Under the pieces are notes generated by a model. The model did no database searches, had not been told where the DNA came from, and saw only the letters and a list, made by a program, of their open reading frames with translations. A program made the position numbers and the translations under genes. From Paulinella micropora (taxonomy: Eukaryota > Cercozoa > Imbricatea > Euglyphida), in the NCBI GenBank assembly GCA_009731375.1, contig BJOX01000053.1:565417-597377 (forward strand): DNA of 31,961 nucleotides. The letters are read 5' to 3'. The stretch's first letter is position 1. Every line of letters begins with the position of its first letter. Shown in pieces: positions 24,210 through 31,961 of this stretch.

Positions 24210-25115
24210 TTTTATTTTTTCCTTATATTTGAGTTTATGCATAAGGATCTTTATCATTACTCTTAACGTTTTCGTTATTTCTATTAAACAAAATTTCTGC
24301 TGTCATCACAAAGTACTTTGTAAAAAGCGGACTACACTGTGCTATGCACTTTTTGTCTGCGACTACCAAAGGAATGAGATGATTTGCGGTATTTTGGATA
24401 ATAAAAACATTGTGTTTTCCACCACACACGTGACTTATGTCGCAGGGGTTTTCTTTTCTCAGAGAACTCCGTTTGCTACAACTTAGTTTGTGCCTTGCTA
24501 TTTTTTCCTTTATACTATTTTTTGTGCTAGATTTTGTTACATGTTTTGTAGCATTCATTTCTGTATCAAATGCCTTTAGCTTCAATTCTTTATAACTAGT
24601 ATGACATCTACCGGTGACTTGTAGAACAAATTTTTGTGTCTATTTTCGATGCTTTGATTTTGTTTTTCATTTTCTCTTTGACTTCCAAGTCTCATACCAA
24701 CTTGCTTCTTACATCGCAGGTACACTTTTCTATTTGAGTTCCAAGTCTCATACCAACTTGTTTCTTACCTCACAGGTTTTTCTTTGAGCAATTGGTACTT
24801 GAAATTTTTCTTTCCCTCCCACCTCTCCCTCTAGTCACTTGGACATAAATATTTTCTTTTATTTTTTCCTTACATTTAAGTTTAGGCTTAAGTATCTTTA
24901 TCATTACTCTTAACGTTTTCGTTAGTTCTATTAAACATAAAGGAAAAAATAGCAAGGCACAAACTAAGTTGCTAGAGTTGTGGCAAAACGGCCTGCCACA
25001 TAAGTCACGTGTGTGGTGGAAAACACAATGTTTTTATTATCCAAAGTACCGCAAACCATCTCATTCCTTTTGTAGTCGCAGACAAAAAGTGCATAGCACA
25101 GTGTAGAAAACCTTT
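24210..25115. repeat. Large mixed direct and inverted repeat 3' of the recombinase
   Basis: The block near 24213-24288 (including TTATCATTACTCTTAACG) recurs in direct orientation near 24860-24938. The block near 24325-24515 recurs in inverted orientation at about 24940-25112; shared landmarks are CATAAGTCACGTGTGTGGTG, TAGTCGCAGACAAAAAGTGC and AAGGAAAAAATAGCAAGGCA. The arms are highly similar, with one replaced stretch. No gene is present. This could be the terminal/internal complementary region of the DIRS element or a separate foldback element. Confidence 0.65.
24676..24777. repeat. Direct repeat of about 46 bp
   Basis: TTCCAAGTCTCATACCAACT occurs at about 24682 and again at about 24739, and each copy extends to CWCAGGT about 27 bp later. 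It lies in the loop of the larger inverted repeat. Each copy ends in a splice-acceptor-like pyrimidine-CAG. Confidence 0.8.
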
Positions 25116-25259
25116 GCCACAAATTCGGACAGAAAAAGAAAACTGGAGCAAAACCACCATAATAACACTTGAAAATGGAAAAGAAAACAACAAAAATACA
25201 GGAATGTTCGTTGCGGCTGCTGCTGTGGTGGTGGGTGTTGTTGTTGTTGTTGTTGTTGC

Positions 25260-25329
<70 letters not shown>

Positions 25330-25339
25330 ATTATTGTAG

Positions 25340-25455
<116 letters not shown>

Positions 25456-25713
25456 GCAAAATTTAATGATAATGATACAACGGTTGCAGAGCAATCTAAT
25501 TAATATTAATCAATATTAACTAAACCAGTGGCAAGTTGGTGTGTGGCTTTCGACTCGTGTGTATACCCCCAGATATACGCCACTTCCAGAAAATAATCTA
25601 GTCATCTCGTGCCGATTCGAGACGCCAGAGCTTGCTCACTGCACTATATGATCCAGAGGCTCAAAAACAAAAAATATAGATAGAGGAAAAGAGAGCCAGA
25701 GGACGTGCACTAG

Positions 25714-25746
<33 letters not shown>

Positions 25747-25862
25747 CGTCGTCGTTGTTGTTGTTGTTGATAATAATAATAATAAAACTTAACCAAAGTA
25801 TTTAAAATGCAAGATGGTGTATGGCTACGGCCTTCAATTTCCACTTTCATCCCCGGCCGACG

Positions 25863-25894
<32 letters not shown>

Positions 25895-26308
25895 CTTGTT
25901 GGTTTTGCTGTTGTTGTTGTTGTTGTTGTTGTTGCATTTAATAATAATGGAATAAAGTATTTAAAATGCAAGATGGTGTTGTTGTTGCTGTTGTTGTTTT
26001 TGTTGTTGTAAATTTAATTACAGTAATTAAACCAGTGGTGGATAACGGCCTTTAAACCCACTTAAAGACAAATAGATGTCTAATCATCCCCGGCCGACTC
26101 GGGACGCCAGAGCATGTCTCACTGGACTATAGGACTCTAGAGCTCAAAGACAAGAATAAAGAGAGAGGAAATAGGAGCAACATAAGAGGGAGAAGAGGAA
26201 AGGCTGTGAGGAGCGCAGACAAGCCTCGAGAGAGGAGCAAGTCCACTGAAAAGGGAGAGGAGAAAGAGAGAGGGAAGATGAAGGGGAAGGAGAAACTCGC
26301 CATGGCCA

Positions 26309-26309
26309 A

Positions 26310-26360
<51 letters not shown>

Positions 26361-26574
26361 ATTTAATTAAAGTAATTAAACCAATTGCATGATGGTGCAT
26401 GGCTAACGGCCTTCGAGCGCAGTTAAAGACAAGTAATAAATGTCTAATCATCCCCAACCGACTCAAGACGCCAGAGCATGCTCACTGTACTATAGAACTC
26501 TAGAGCTCAGAAACAAGAAATAAAGAAAGAGGGAAAAGGAGCAGAAGACATGCACATATTAAAACAACAACACT
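26309..26574 (-). repeat. SINE-like copy with full tRNA-like head
   Basis: (TTG)n 26309-26360 is followed by the full conserved body to the AGAGGGAAAAGGAGCAGAAG purine end. Compared with the copy at 26575-26960 it differs mainly by scattered substitutions (for example CAACCGACTCAAGACGCC against CAGCCGACTCGGGACGCC). They are therefore dispersed family members, not a recent tandem duplication. Confidence 0.6.
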
Positions 26575-26960
26575 TTGTTGTTGTTGTTGTTGTTGCTGTT
26601 GTTAAATTTAATTAAAGTAACTAAACCAATTGCATGATGGTGCATGGCTAACGGCCTTCGAGTGCCACTTAAAGACAAGTCATAAATGTCTAATCATCCC
26701 CAGCCGACTCGGGACGCCAGAGCATGCTCACTGTACTATAGGACTCCAGAGCTCAGAAACAAGAAGTAAAGAAAGAGGAAAAAGGAGCAGAAGAGCATGC
26801 ACTATAGTAAAACAACAACAAAGGAGGGAGAAGAGGAAAGACAGTGAAGAGAGCAAACAAGCCGTGGGAGACGAGCTAGTCCGCGGAAAAGGGAGAAAAG
26901 GGAGAGGGAAGATGGAGACTCGCCGTGGCCAATCAAAAAACAGTCTGAGCAACAAGTTAG
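26575..26960 (-). repeat. Longest SINE-like copy
   Basis: A short interrupted (TTG)n is followed by the conserved body and a further purine-rich extension of about 150 bp. That extension is shared with the copy at 25977-26308 (GGGAGAAGAGGAAAG, CGAGCTAGTCCGCGG, GAGACTCGCCGTGGCCAA). It therefore suggests a full unit of 300 bp or more, of which other copies are truncated. From about 26960 to 27128 the sequence is unique and holds no gene I recognise. Confidence 0.55.
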
Positions 26961-27128
26961 AAGCTCGCGTGTGAGGCGAACAAGTCGAATGGAGCAGGTA
27001 AGCACCAGCATTAGTCACAAGCGCTGGAGGCCGAAGAAAGAGCTGTCTAGATACCTTCAAGGTCAGAAAAAGCAAGGAGTCACAACCTAGCATTCAAGCA
27101 GGTGGTAAGATCCCCGTGGCCACCAAGA

Positions 27129-27299
27129 TGTTGTTGTTGTTGTTCTTGTTGTTGTTCTTGTTGTTGTTGTTGATGTCGTTGTTGTTGTTGTTGTTGTTCA
27201 ATTTCATTAAGATAACTAAATCAATGGCAAGATGGTGCGTGGCTAACGGCCTTTAAGTGCCACTTAAAGACAAGTATTAAATGTCTAATCATGCCCAGC
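27129..27299 (-). repeat. Truncated SINE-like copy
   Basis: (TTG/TTC)n 27129-27197 plus the body up to CATGCCCAGCCG, directly joined to the next (TTG)n. The copy at 25714-25862 is cut at the same motif (CCCGGCCGAC). Both lack the tRNA-like head, as expected for 5'-truncated copies or for nested insertion at a preferred site. Confidence 0.55.
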
Positions 27300-27301
27300 C
27301 G

Positions 27302-27342
<41 letters not shown>

Positions 27343-27510
27343 CAATTTAATTAATAATCAATAACTAGTTGGAGTGTGGCTGTCGACCAAACTTTAATAA
27401 AATAAGATGCCGTTGTTTTTGTTGTTTTTGTTGTTTTTGTTTTTTGTCGTTTTTGTTGTTGTTGTTGTTGTTGTTGTTGATTATGATGATGATGATGATG
27501 ATGGCGATGT

Positions 27511-27563
<53 letters not shown>

Positions 27564-27614
27564 CTACTTTGATTAATAATATTCAATAACGGGTTGGAAC
27601 CGTGGCTGCGCTAC

Positions 27615-27662
<48 letters not shown>

Positions 27663-27714
27663 GGTTGTTGTTGTGGTTGTTGGGCTCCATGTCTGTGACA
27701 TGTTGGTGCTAGGA

Positions 27715-28655
27715 ATGAAGATAACTATTTTTGGGGCGGGTGCCATTGGGGGCCTGATTGGCGCGGCTCTTCAGCGCCACGNNNNNNNNNNNNNNNNNNN
27801 NNNNNNNNNNNNNNNNNNNNNNNNNNNNNNNNNNNNNNNNNNNNNNNNNNNNNNNNNNNNNNNNNNNNNNNNNNNNNNNNNNNNNNNNNNNNNNNNNNNN
27901 NNNNNNNNNNNNNNNNNNNNNNNNNNNNNNNNNNNNNNNNNNNNNNNNNNNNNNNNNNNNNNNNNNNNNNNNNNNNNNNNNNNNNNNNNNNNNNNNNNNN
28001 NNNNNNNNNNNNNNNNNNNNNNNNNNNNNNNNNNNNNNNNNNNNNNNNNNNNNNNNNNNNNNNNNNNNNNNNNNNNNNNNNNNNNNNNNNNNNNNNNNNN
28101 NNNNNNNNNNNNNNNNNNNNNNNNNNNNNNNNNNNNNNNNNNNNNNNNNNNNNNNNNNNNNNNNNNNNNNNNNNNNNNNNNNNNNNNNNNNNNNNNNNNN
28201 NNNNNNNNNNNNNNNNNNNNNNNNNNNNNNNNNNNNNNNNNNNNNNNNNNNNNNNNNNNNNNNNNNNNNNNNNNNNNNNNNNNNNNNNNNNNNNNNNNNN
28301 NNNNNNNNNNNNNNNNNNNNNNNNNNNNNNNNNNNNNNNNNNNNNNNNNNNNNNNNNNNNNNNNNNNNNNNNNNNNNNNNNNNNNNNNNNNNNNNNNNNN
28401 NNNNNNNNNNNNNNNNNNNNNNNNNNNNNNNTAGAGGAAGATTAGTCCAATTTTTGACTGCACAGGAGCGATAAATCGCAAAAGAGCAACGAGCTACGCA
28501 GGAGGATAGCTTGAAGCAAAGGGATTTGGATTGGGGATGGGAAAAACCCAAGGCGCGGAAACATCGATGAACAGAGAACGATACCATGCCGCGAGCCCCG
28601 CATTCGATTGGTCGAAGGTGGCAGGTCCATCCGTTGTCCTCGATTTTTAGATAGA

Positions 28656-28687
<32 letters not shown>

Positions 28688-28708
28688 TAGACAGATAGAC
28701 AGACAGAC

Positions 28709-28782
<74 letters not shown>

Positions 28783-28851
28783 GTATGGTCTATAAGCGCT
28801 GCATATCCGAGGACTATCTATCTATCTACTATCTATCTATCTATCTATCTA

Positions 28852-28906
<55 letters not shown>

Positions 28907-29721
28907 CCTACCTACCTACCTATCTACCTACCTATGTACCTACCTATCTACCTACCTATCTACCTACCTATCTACCTACCTATCTACCTACCTATCTGCC
29001 TACCTATCTACCTACCCATCTGCCTATCTATCTACCTACTTATCTACCTATCTATCCACCTATCTCTATCCGAGAACGTATCTGAATGATGAAATATTTA
29101 TATAGACGTAGCTGTTGCTGCGCGCATTGTCGTCAGGTGTCGTTGGTGGCCCGCGGCCAGCACCTGAAGGCCATCCGCGAGCGCGGCCTGCTGATCCAGC
29201 GCAAGGACGGTCGTCCCCTCCCCTTGCAATATGCTCCGTTTCCCTTCCCTCTCCGTCGACCCCCCTCCCCAACCACTATTACCACCTCCCTCCCTTCCTC
29301 CCTCCGCCCCCTGCACGCCAATTCACACATTCCACAGCGGGTTTGAAATATATATGTACATTCATGCGAGAGCCTTCTCTCTTGAAGGAAGTACATGACG
29401 AACAGGTTGTTTCCAGCAATCACGAAAGATGGAAAGTCCAACCGCACAGGCTAGACAGACAGATAGACAGAAATTAGACGGATTCTGCTCAGCCTCTCTG
29501 TTCTAATATTTGCTTGCAGGTTCCGGGTACACAGTGCATTTCCCTGCGGGACGGCTTACCGACAGGGCCGCTAGCCTGGGCCCGCAAGACGTGGTAGAGT
29601 ATCCCGCCCAACACACCTTGCTTGCTTGCCAACAAGTCCTCTGCTGCGGCAGACCGCTCGAGACAACACCAAGCTACACATTGCCACCACAAAATACGCA
29701 AGAGAGGGACAGAGAGCGAGC

Positions 29722-29766
<45 letters not shown>

Positions 29767-30320
29767 GCAGGCTGTGCTTAGCCTGGGTATCCAGCGGTAC
29801 TGCTGCTCTTCGGCTAGAAGCCTGCTGGTGCGCTTTGCATTGCGCGCGCGTCTTGAGCATTTGTATGTACGTACGTAAGTACGTATGTATGTATGTATGC
29901 ATGTATGTATGTATGTATGTATCTATGTCAGGTGGTTGTGGCGGTGAAGGCGCACCAGGCTTGGGAAGCGGTACAGCCCTTGCAGTTCCTCAGCCCGCTA
30001 CAAGCGCCCACCATGCAGCGATATTGCCTTGCAAGCTGTTTGTATCGATTTATATGGCACTTGTGCCCGGCACATGCATTTCGCGTACATGCATGTGTGT
30101 GAAGCAAGTACTTATGCCCGTCAACATGACCAGCATCGCAGTCGCCTTGTTTGTGCATGCTAGCGTCGCACCAGCAGACACACAGACACAGACAGAAATG
30201 CACGCAGAAATGCACCCGCATGCATGTGGCATGTCAGACGGAAGAGATCAGATCGCTGTGCGGACCGGAGACTATGATCTTGACCGCCATGAACGGCTTA
30301 CCGTGGTGGTACAACTACAG
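27715..30320 (+). CDS. Ketopantoate reductase family (ApbA/PanE) gene, five exons visible, incomplete
   Basis: Exon 1 starts at ATG 27715 with the Rossmann motif [20 protein letters not shown] and runs into the gap at 27782. Exon 2 is 29137-29209 ([20 protein letters not shown]), ending phase 1. Exon 3 is 29520-29593 ([19 protein letters not shown]), ending phase 0; a donor 3 bp earlier is possible. Exon 4 is 29932-29970 ([13 protein letters not shown]), phase 0. Exon 5 is 30247-30320 ([20 protein letters not shown]), ending phase 2. All visible introns are GT-AG and phases match across every junction. The concatenated order equals the NADPH-binding half of 2-dehydropantoate 2-reductase; the C-terminal half is not found in this window. 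The family reduces ketopantoate to pantoate, but several members act on other substrates. Exons are GC-rich while introns are simple-repeat-laden. Confidence 0.85.
27782..28431. other. Assembly gap (650 N)
   Basis: A run of N just after exon 1 of the reductase gene. The first intron's donor site is hidden in it. The sequence 28432-28650 after the gap is unique intron DNA without a recognised feature. Confidence 1.
28651..29062. repeat. (GATA)n followed by (TATC/TACC)n, a long simple-repeat palindrome
   Basis: (ATAG/ACAG)n from about 28651 to 28781, a spacer of about 35 bp, then (CTAT)n and (CTAC)n to about 29062. The two tracts are complementary, so the intron RNA or single-stranded DNA could form a hairpin of more than 100 bp. 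All of it is inside intron 1, ending about 75 bp before exon 2. Confidence 0.9.
29704..29763. repeat. (GA)n in intron 3
   Basis: A GA-rich run (interrupted at first, then pure for about 35 bp) between exons 3 and 4 of the reductase gene. Confidence 0.9.
29862..29928. repeat. (GTAC/GTAT)n abutting the exon 4 acceptor
   Basis: A tetranucleotide tract runs to within 4 bp of the acceptor AG at 29930-29931, replacing the usual polypyrimidine tract. Confidence 0.85.
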
Positions 30321-30348
30321 GTCTGTCTGTCAGGCAGTCTGTCCTTTT

Positions 30349-30362
30349 TCTTGCTTTCTTTC

Positions 30363-30449
<87 letters not shown>

Positions 30450-30490
30450 CTTCTTTCTTTCTTTCCTTTTTCCTTTTTCTTCTTCTTCTT
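30349..30490. repeat. Poly-T / TTTC tract
   Basis: CTTTC repeats, then an uninterrupted T run of about 65 bases (about 30383-30449), then CTTT/CTTC repeats, beginning 30 bp after exon 5. Such long T runs are prone to length error. Confidence 0.9.
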
Positions 30491-30864
30491 CCCTTATTTT
30501 TTCTTGCTTTGTTCATATTTATCTCTTTCCGCTCTCTTTCTCGGTCGCCTTAGCGATTAGCTGCTTTTTTGGAATGCTATCTACACCCCTGTGCGTGTCT
30601 GCGCAGTTCCCCTGCTTCACGAAGCGGTGGAACCAAGCAACAAGAGGGACAGGTGCTCCACTGCTCACCACACGCAAGTTTCTTGTCGCACTTCATGTGT
30701 TGCTTGGCAGTGCCAGTTACCAGAGATACTACTACTGAAAAAAAAAACATAAATAATAAAAAAAATATAGCGTTTGGATTGAGGAACAGTTATGTTGTTG
30801 TTGTGTCGGTGTGGGCTGTGATGGGCAGGGCTGGCTGGGCACGGTGGATCCACAGGTCTGCTCC

Positions 30865-30866
<2 letters not shown>

Positions 30867-30909
<43 letters not shown>

Positions 30910-30948
30910 GCTATCTATCTATCTATCTGTCTATCTATCTATCTATCC
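30867..30948. repeat. (TATC)n tract upstream of the group I intron-like sequence
   Basis: About 20 TATC/CTAT units with a few substitutions. Together with the tract at 31677-31868, it brackets the group I-like RNA. Confidence 0.9.
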
Positions 30949-31061
30949 GGGGGGCTAGGCACGCGGGCAAGTCTCAAAGCTATGTCTTGCTCGCACATCC
31001 ACACCCTCCCTTACAGCCCTGCACCAGCTGTGTGCAGCGTGACAGTCCAGGGTTGATGACT

Positions 31062-31666
31062 ACCCTTCGTGGGTCCTTGATACACTCTCAAACTGTTCGG
31101 GAAAGCCCTAAGAGCCTTCGACCGCGGCCTGCGGGAAACCGCAAGGTGCAGCAGGCGAGGTAACGCTCGTCGGTAAAAACTCGAAGGATATGGCCACGCA
31201 GGGAATCATGGGTGACCTGCAGCCAAGTCCTTTCTTGTAAGGCTACCCCGCGCACGGCTCCTAATCGGTTGACTACCGCTGCTCCCGCTAAGCGGACCCG
31301 GTAGTCATTCGTCGCCGCTGTCGAGTGGTAGCCTGGCAAATGGGCAAGGTTCAGAGACTAGACGGGAGTGGGATGTTCCTGTGTGCGGGTAGGCACATAA
31401 GCAGGGAGAGCTTAAGGTATAGTCCGGCCGCCGCGAAAGTGGTCGCGTTGGATGAAGCTCGAGGGTTGGTGTACCCCTCGGGCCCGAGCCTTGGCGGGGC
31501 ACGTGATCACGGACACGTGTCTGGAACCAGTCTGACCCCTCCAGCCAGGAAGGGTTCAGACTGCACAAAGTCGGGGCCTAGTGCCCATCTCCAGCCCGCT
31601 GCCCAGCCACCAACTGGTGGCGGGGTGGAATGGATGCCTATGTCTTCGGATATGCAGAGCTGACAG
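31062..31666 (+). ncRNA. Group I intron-like catalytic RNA
   Basis: Conserved group I core elements appear in order. A P-like element is near 31092-31116 (TTCGGGAAAGCCCTAAGAG). Element Q is 31213-31230 (TGACCTGCAGCCAAGTCC). Element R is 31349-31366 (GTTCAGAGACTAGACGGG). Element S is 31414-31425 (AAGGTATAGTCC). GACTA in R and TAGTC in S can form P7. Stable peripheral hairpins are present: GGCTACC ... GGTAGCC around a nested GACTACCG/CGGTAGTC stem (about 31241-31333), and a UUCG-capped hairpin near 31639-31654. A candidate P1 pairs GACT (31058-31061) with GGTC (31071-31075), leaving the usual U-G at the splice site. Ends are approximate. No homing endonuclease frame is present. Group I introns in nuclear DNA normally sit in rRNA genes; none flanks this copy. 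Confidence 0.8.
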
Positions 31667-31676
31667 ACTAAACATA

Positions 31677-31707
31677 TCTATCCATCCATTTATCTATCTA
31701 TCTATAA

Positions 31708-31738
<31 letters not shown>

Positions 31739-31771
31739 CCTACCTACCTACCTACCTATCTATCTATCTAC

Positions 31772-31802
<31 letters not shown>

Positions 31803-31823
31803 CCTACCTACCTACCTACCTAC

Positions 31824-31867
<44 letters not shown>

Positions 31868-31868
31868 T
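31677..31868. repeat. (TATC/TACC)n tract downstream of the group I intron-like sequence
   Basis: Alternating blocks of CTAT and CTAC units begin about 10 bp after the predicted 3' end of the group I-like RNA. The remaining 31869-31961 is unique, G-rich at the end, with no gene. Confidence 0.9.
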
Positions 31869-31961
31869 TAGGATGCAGAACAGAAAAATGATTGCAAGCG
31901 TATGTGAAAGACGGAGACAGAAAAAAGGGGTGGGATGGTGTGTGTGTCTGGGGGGGTGGGA

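Noticed and set aside
24235-24585. Minus-strand 116-codon ORF 3' of the recombinase
   Set aside because: It lies in the inverted repeat arm, the second arm does not keep the frame open in the same way, and I see no domain.
28785-29105. ORFs of Tyr/Leu/Ser/Thr runs over TATC and TACC tracts (also at 30811-31056 and 31581-31871)
   Set aside because: They are microsatellite translations without any protein-like extension.
30601-30655. Possible sixth exon of the reductase gene (after the CAG at about 30604, ending before GTGCTC)
   Set aside because: The phase fits, but the peptide (Ser/Gly/Gln-rich) does not resemble the expected continuation of the family, so it was not included.
31088-31663. 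ORFs of 83-112 codons over the group I intron-like sequence
   Set aside because: They follow structured RNA stems, overlap on both strands and show no homing-endonuclease motif (LAGLIDADG, GIY-YIG or His-Cys box).

Overview
This window is a eukaryotic (protist or microalgal) scaffold with three assembly gaps. It carries at least four kinds of sequence. Positions 1-6377 are GC-rich, compact and apparently intronless. They hold long genes on both strands, a twinned 144-bp hairpin repeat and hairpin-like 3' ends. I cannot tell whether this part is host DNA or an inserted GC-rich large DNA virus. Composition changes abruptly across the 732-N gap at 6378-7109.

Positions 7110 to about 20.7 kb are AT-rich and are an endogenous Polinton-like virus (PLV) or virophage-type element. 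A long minus-strand cluster encodes a large virion-like protein, a double-jelly-roll major capsid protein, a minor capsid (penton) protein, an adenain-like cysteine protease with a long coiled-coil neighbour, a small basic protein, a packaging ATPase, a small virion-like protein and a very large S74-chaperone-terminated fiber. A plus-strand arm carries a charged protein and a retroviral-type (rve) integrase. Capsid, maturation, packaging, attachment and integration functions are all present. No DNA polymerase or helicase-primase is visible. Neighbouring genes are separated by a recurring palindromic cassette. Most genes contain one or more frame breaks, from decay or from consensus errors in AT-rich homopolymers.

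Positions 22.0-24.2 kb are a DIRS-type retroelement: a frame-broken reverse transcriptase/RNase H followed by an intact tyrosine recombinase. It is followed by a large imperfect inverted repeat (24.2-25.1 kb). Positions 25.2-27.7 kb are a cluster of same-orientation short repeats with (TTG)n runs. Read on the minus strand these look like a tRNA-derived SINE family with (CAA)n tails.

Positions 27.7-30.3 kb hold a spliced host gene of the ApbA/PanE ketopantoate reductase family. It has tiny exons (39-74 bp) and GT-AG introns full of simple repeats. Its first intron contains the 650-N gap. Downstream, at about 31.06-31.67 kb, lies a group I intron-like RNA with recognisable Q, R and S core elements, set between two (TATC)n tracts and with no rRNA gene around it. 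The recurring PLV intergenic cassettes, the out-of-place group I intron and the SINE cluster are the most unusual observations.
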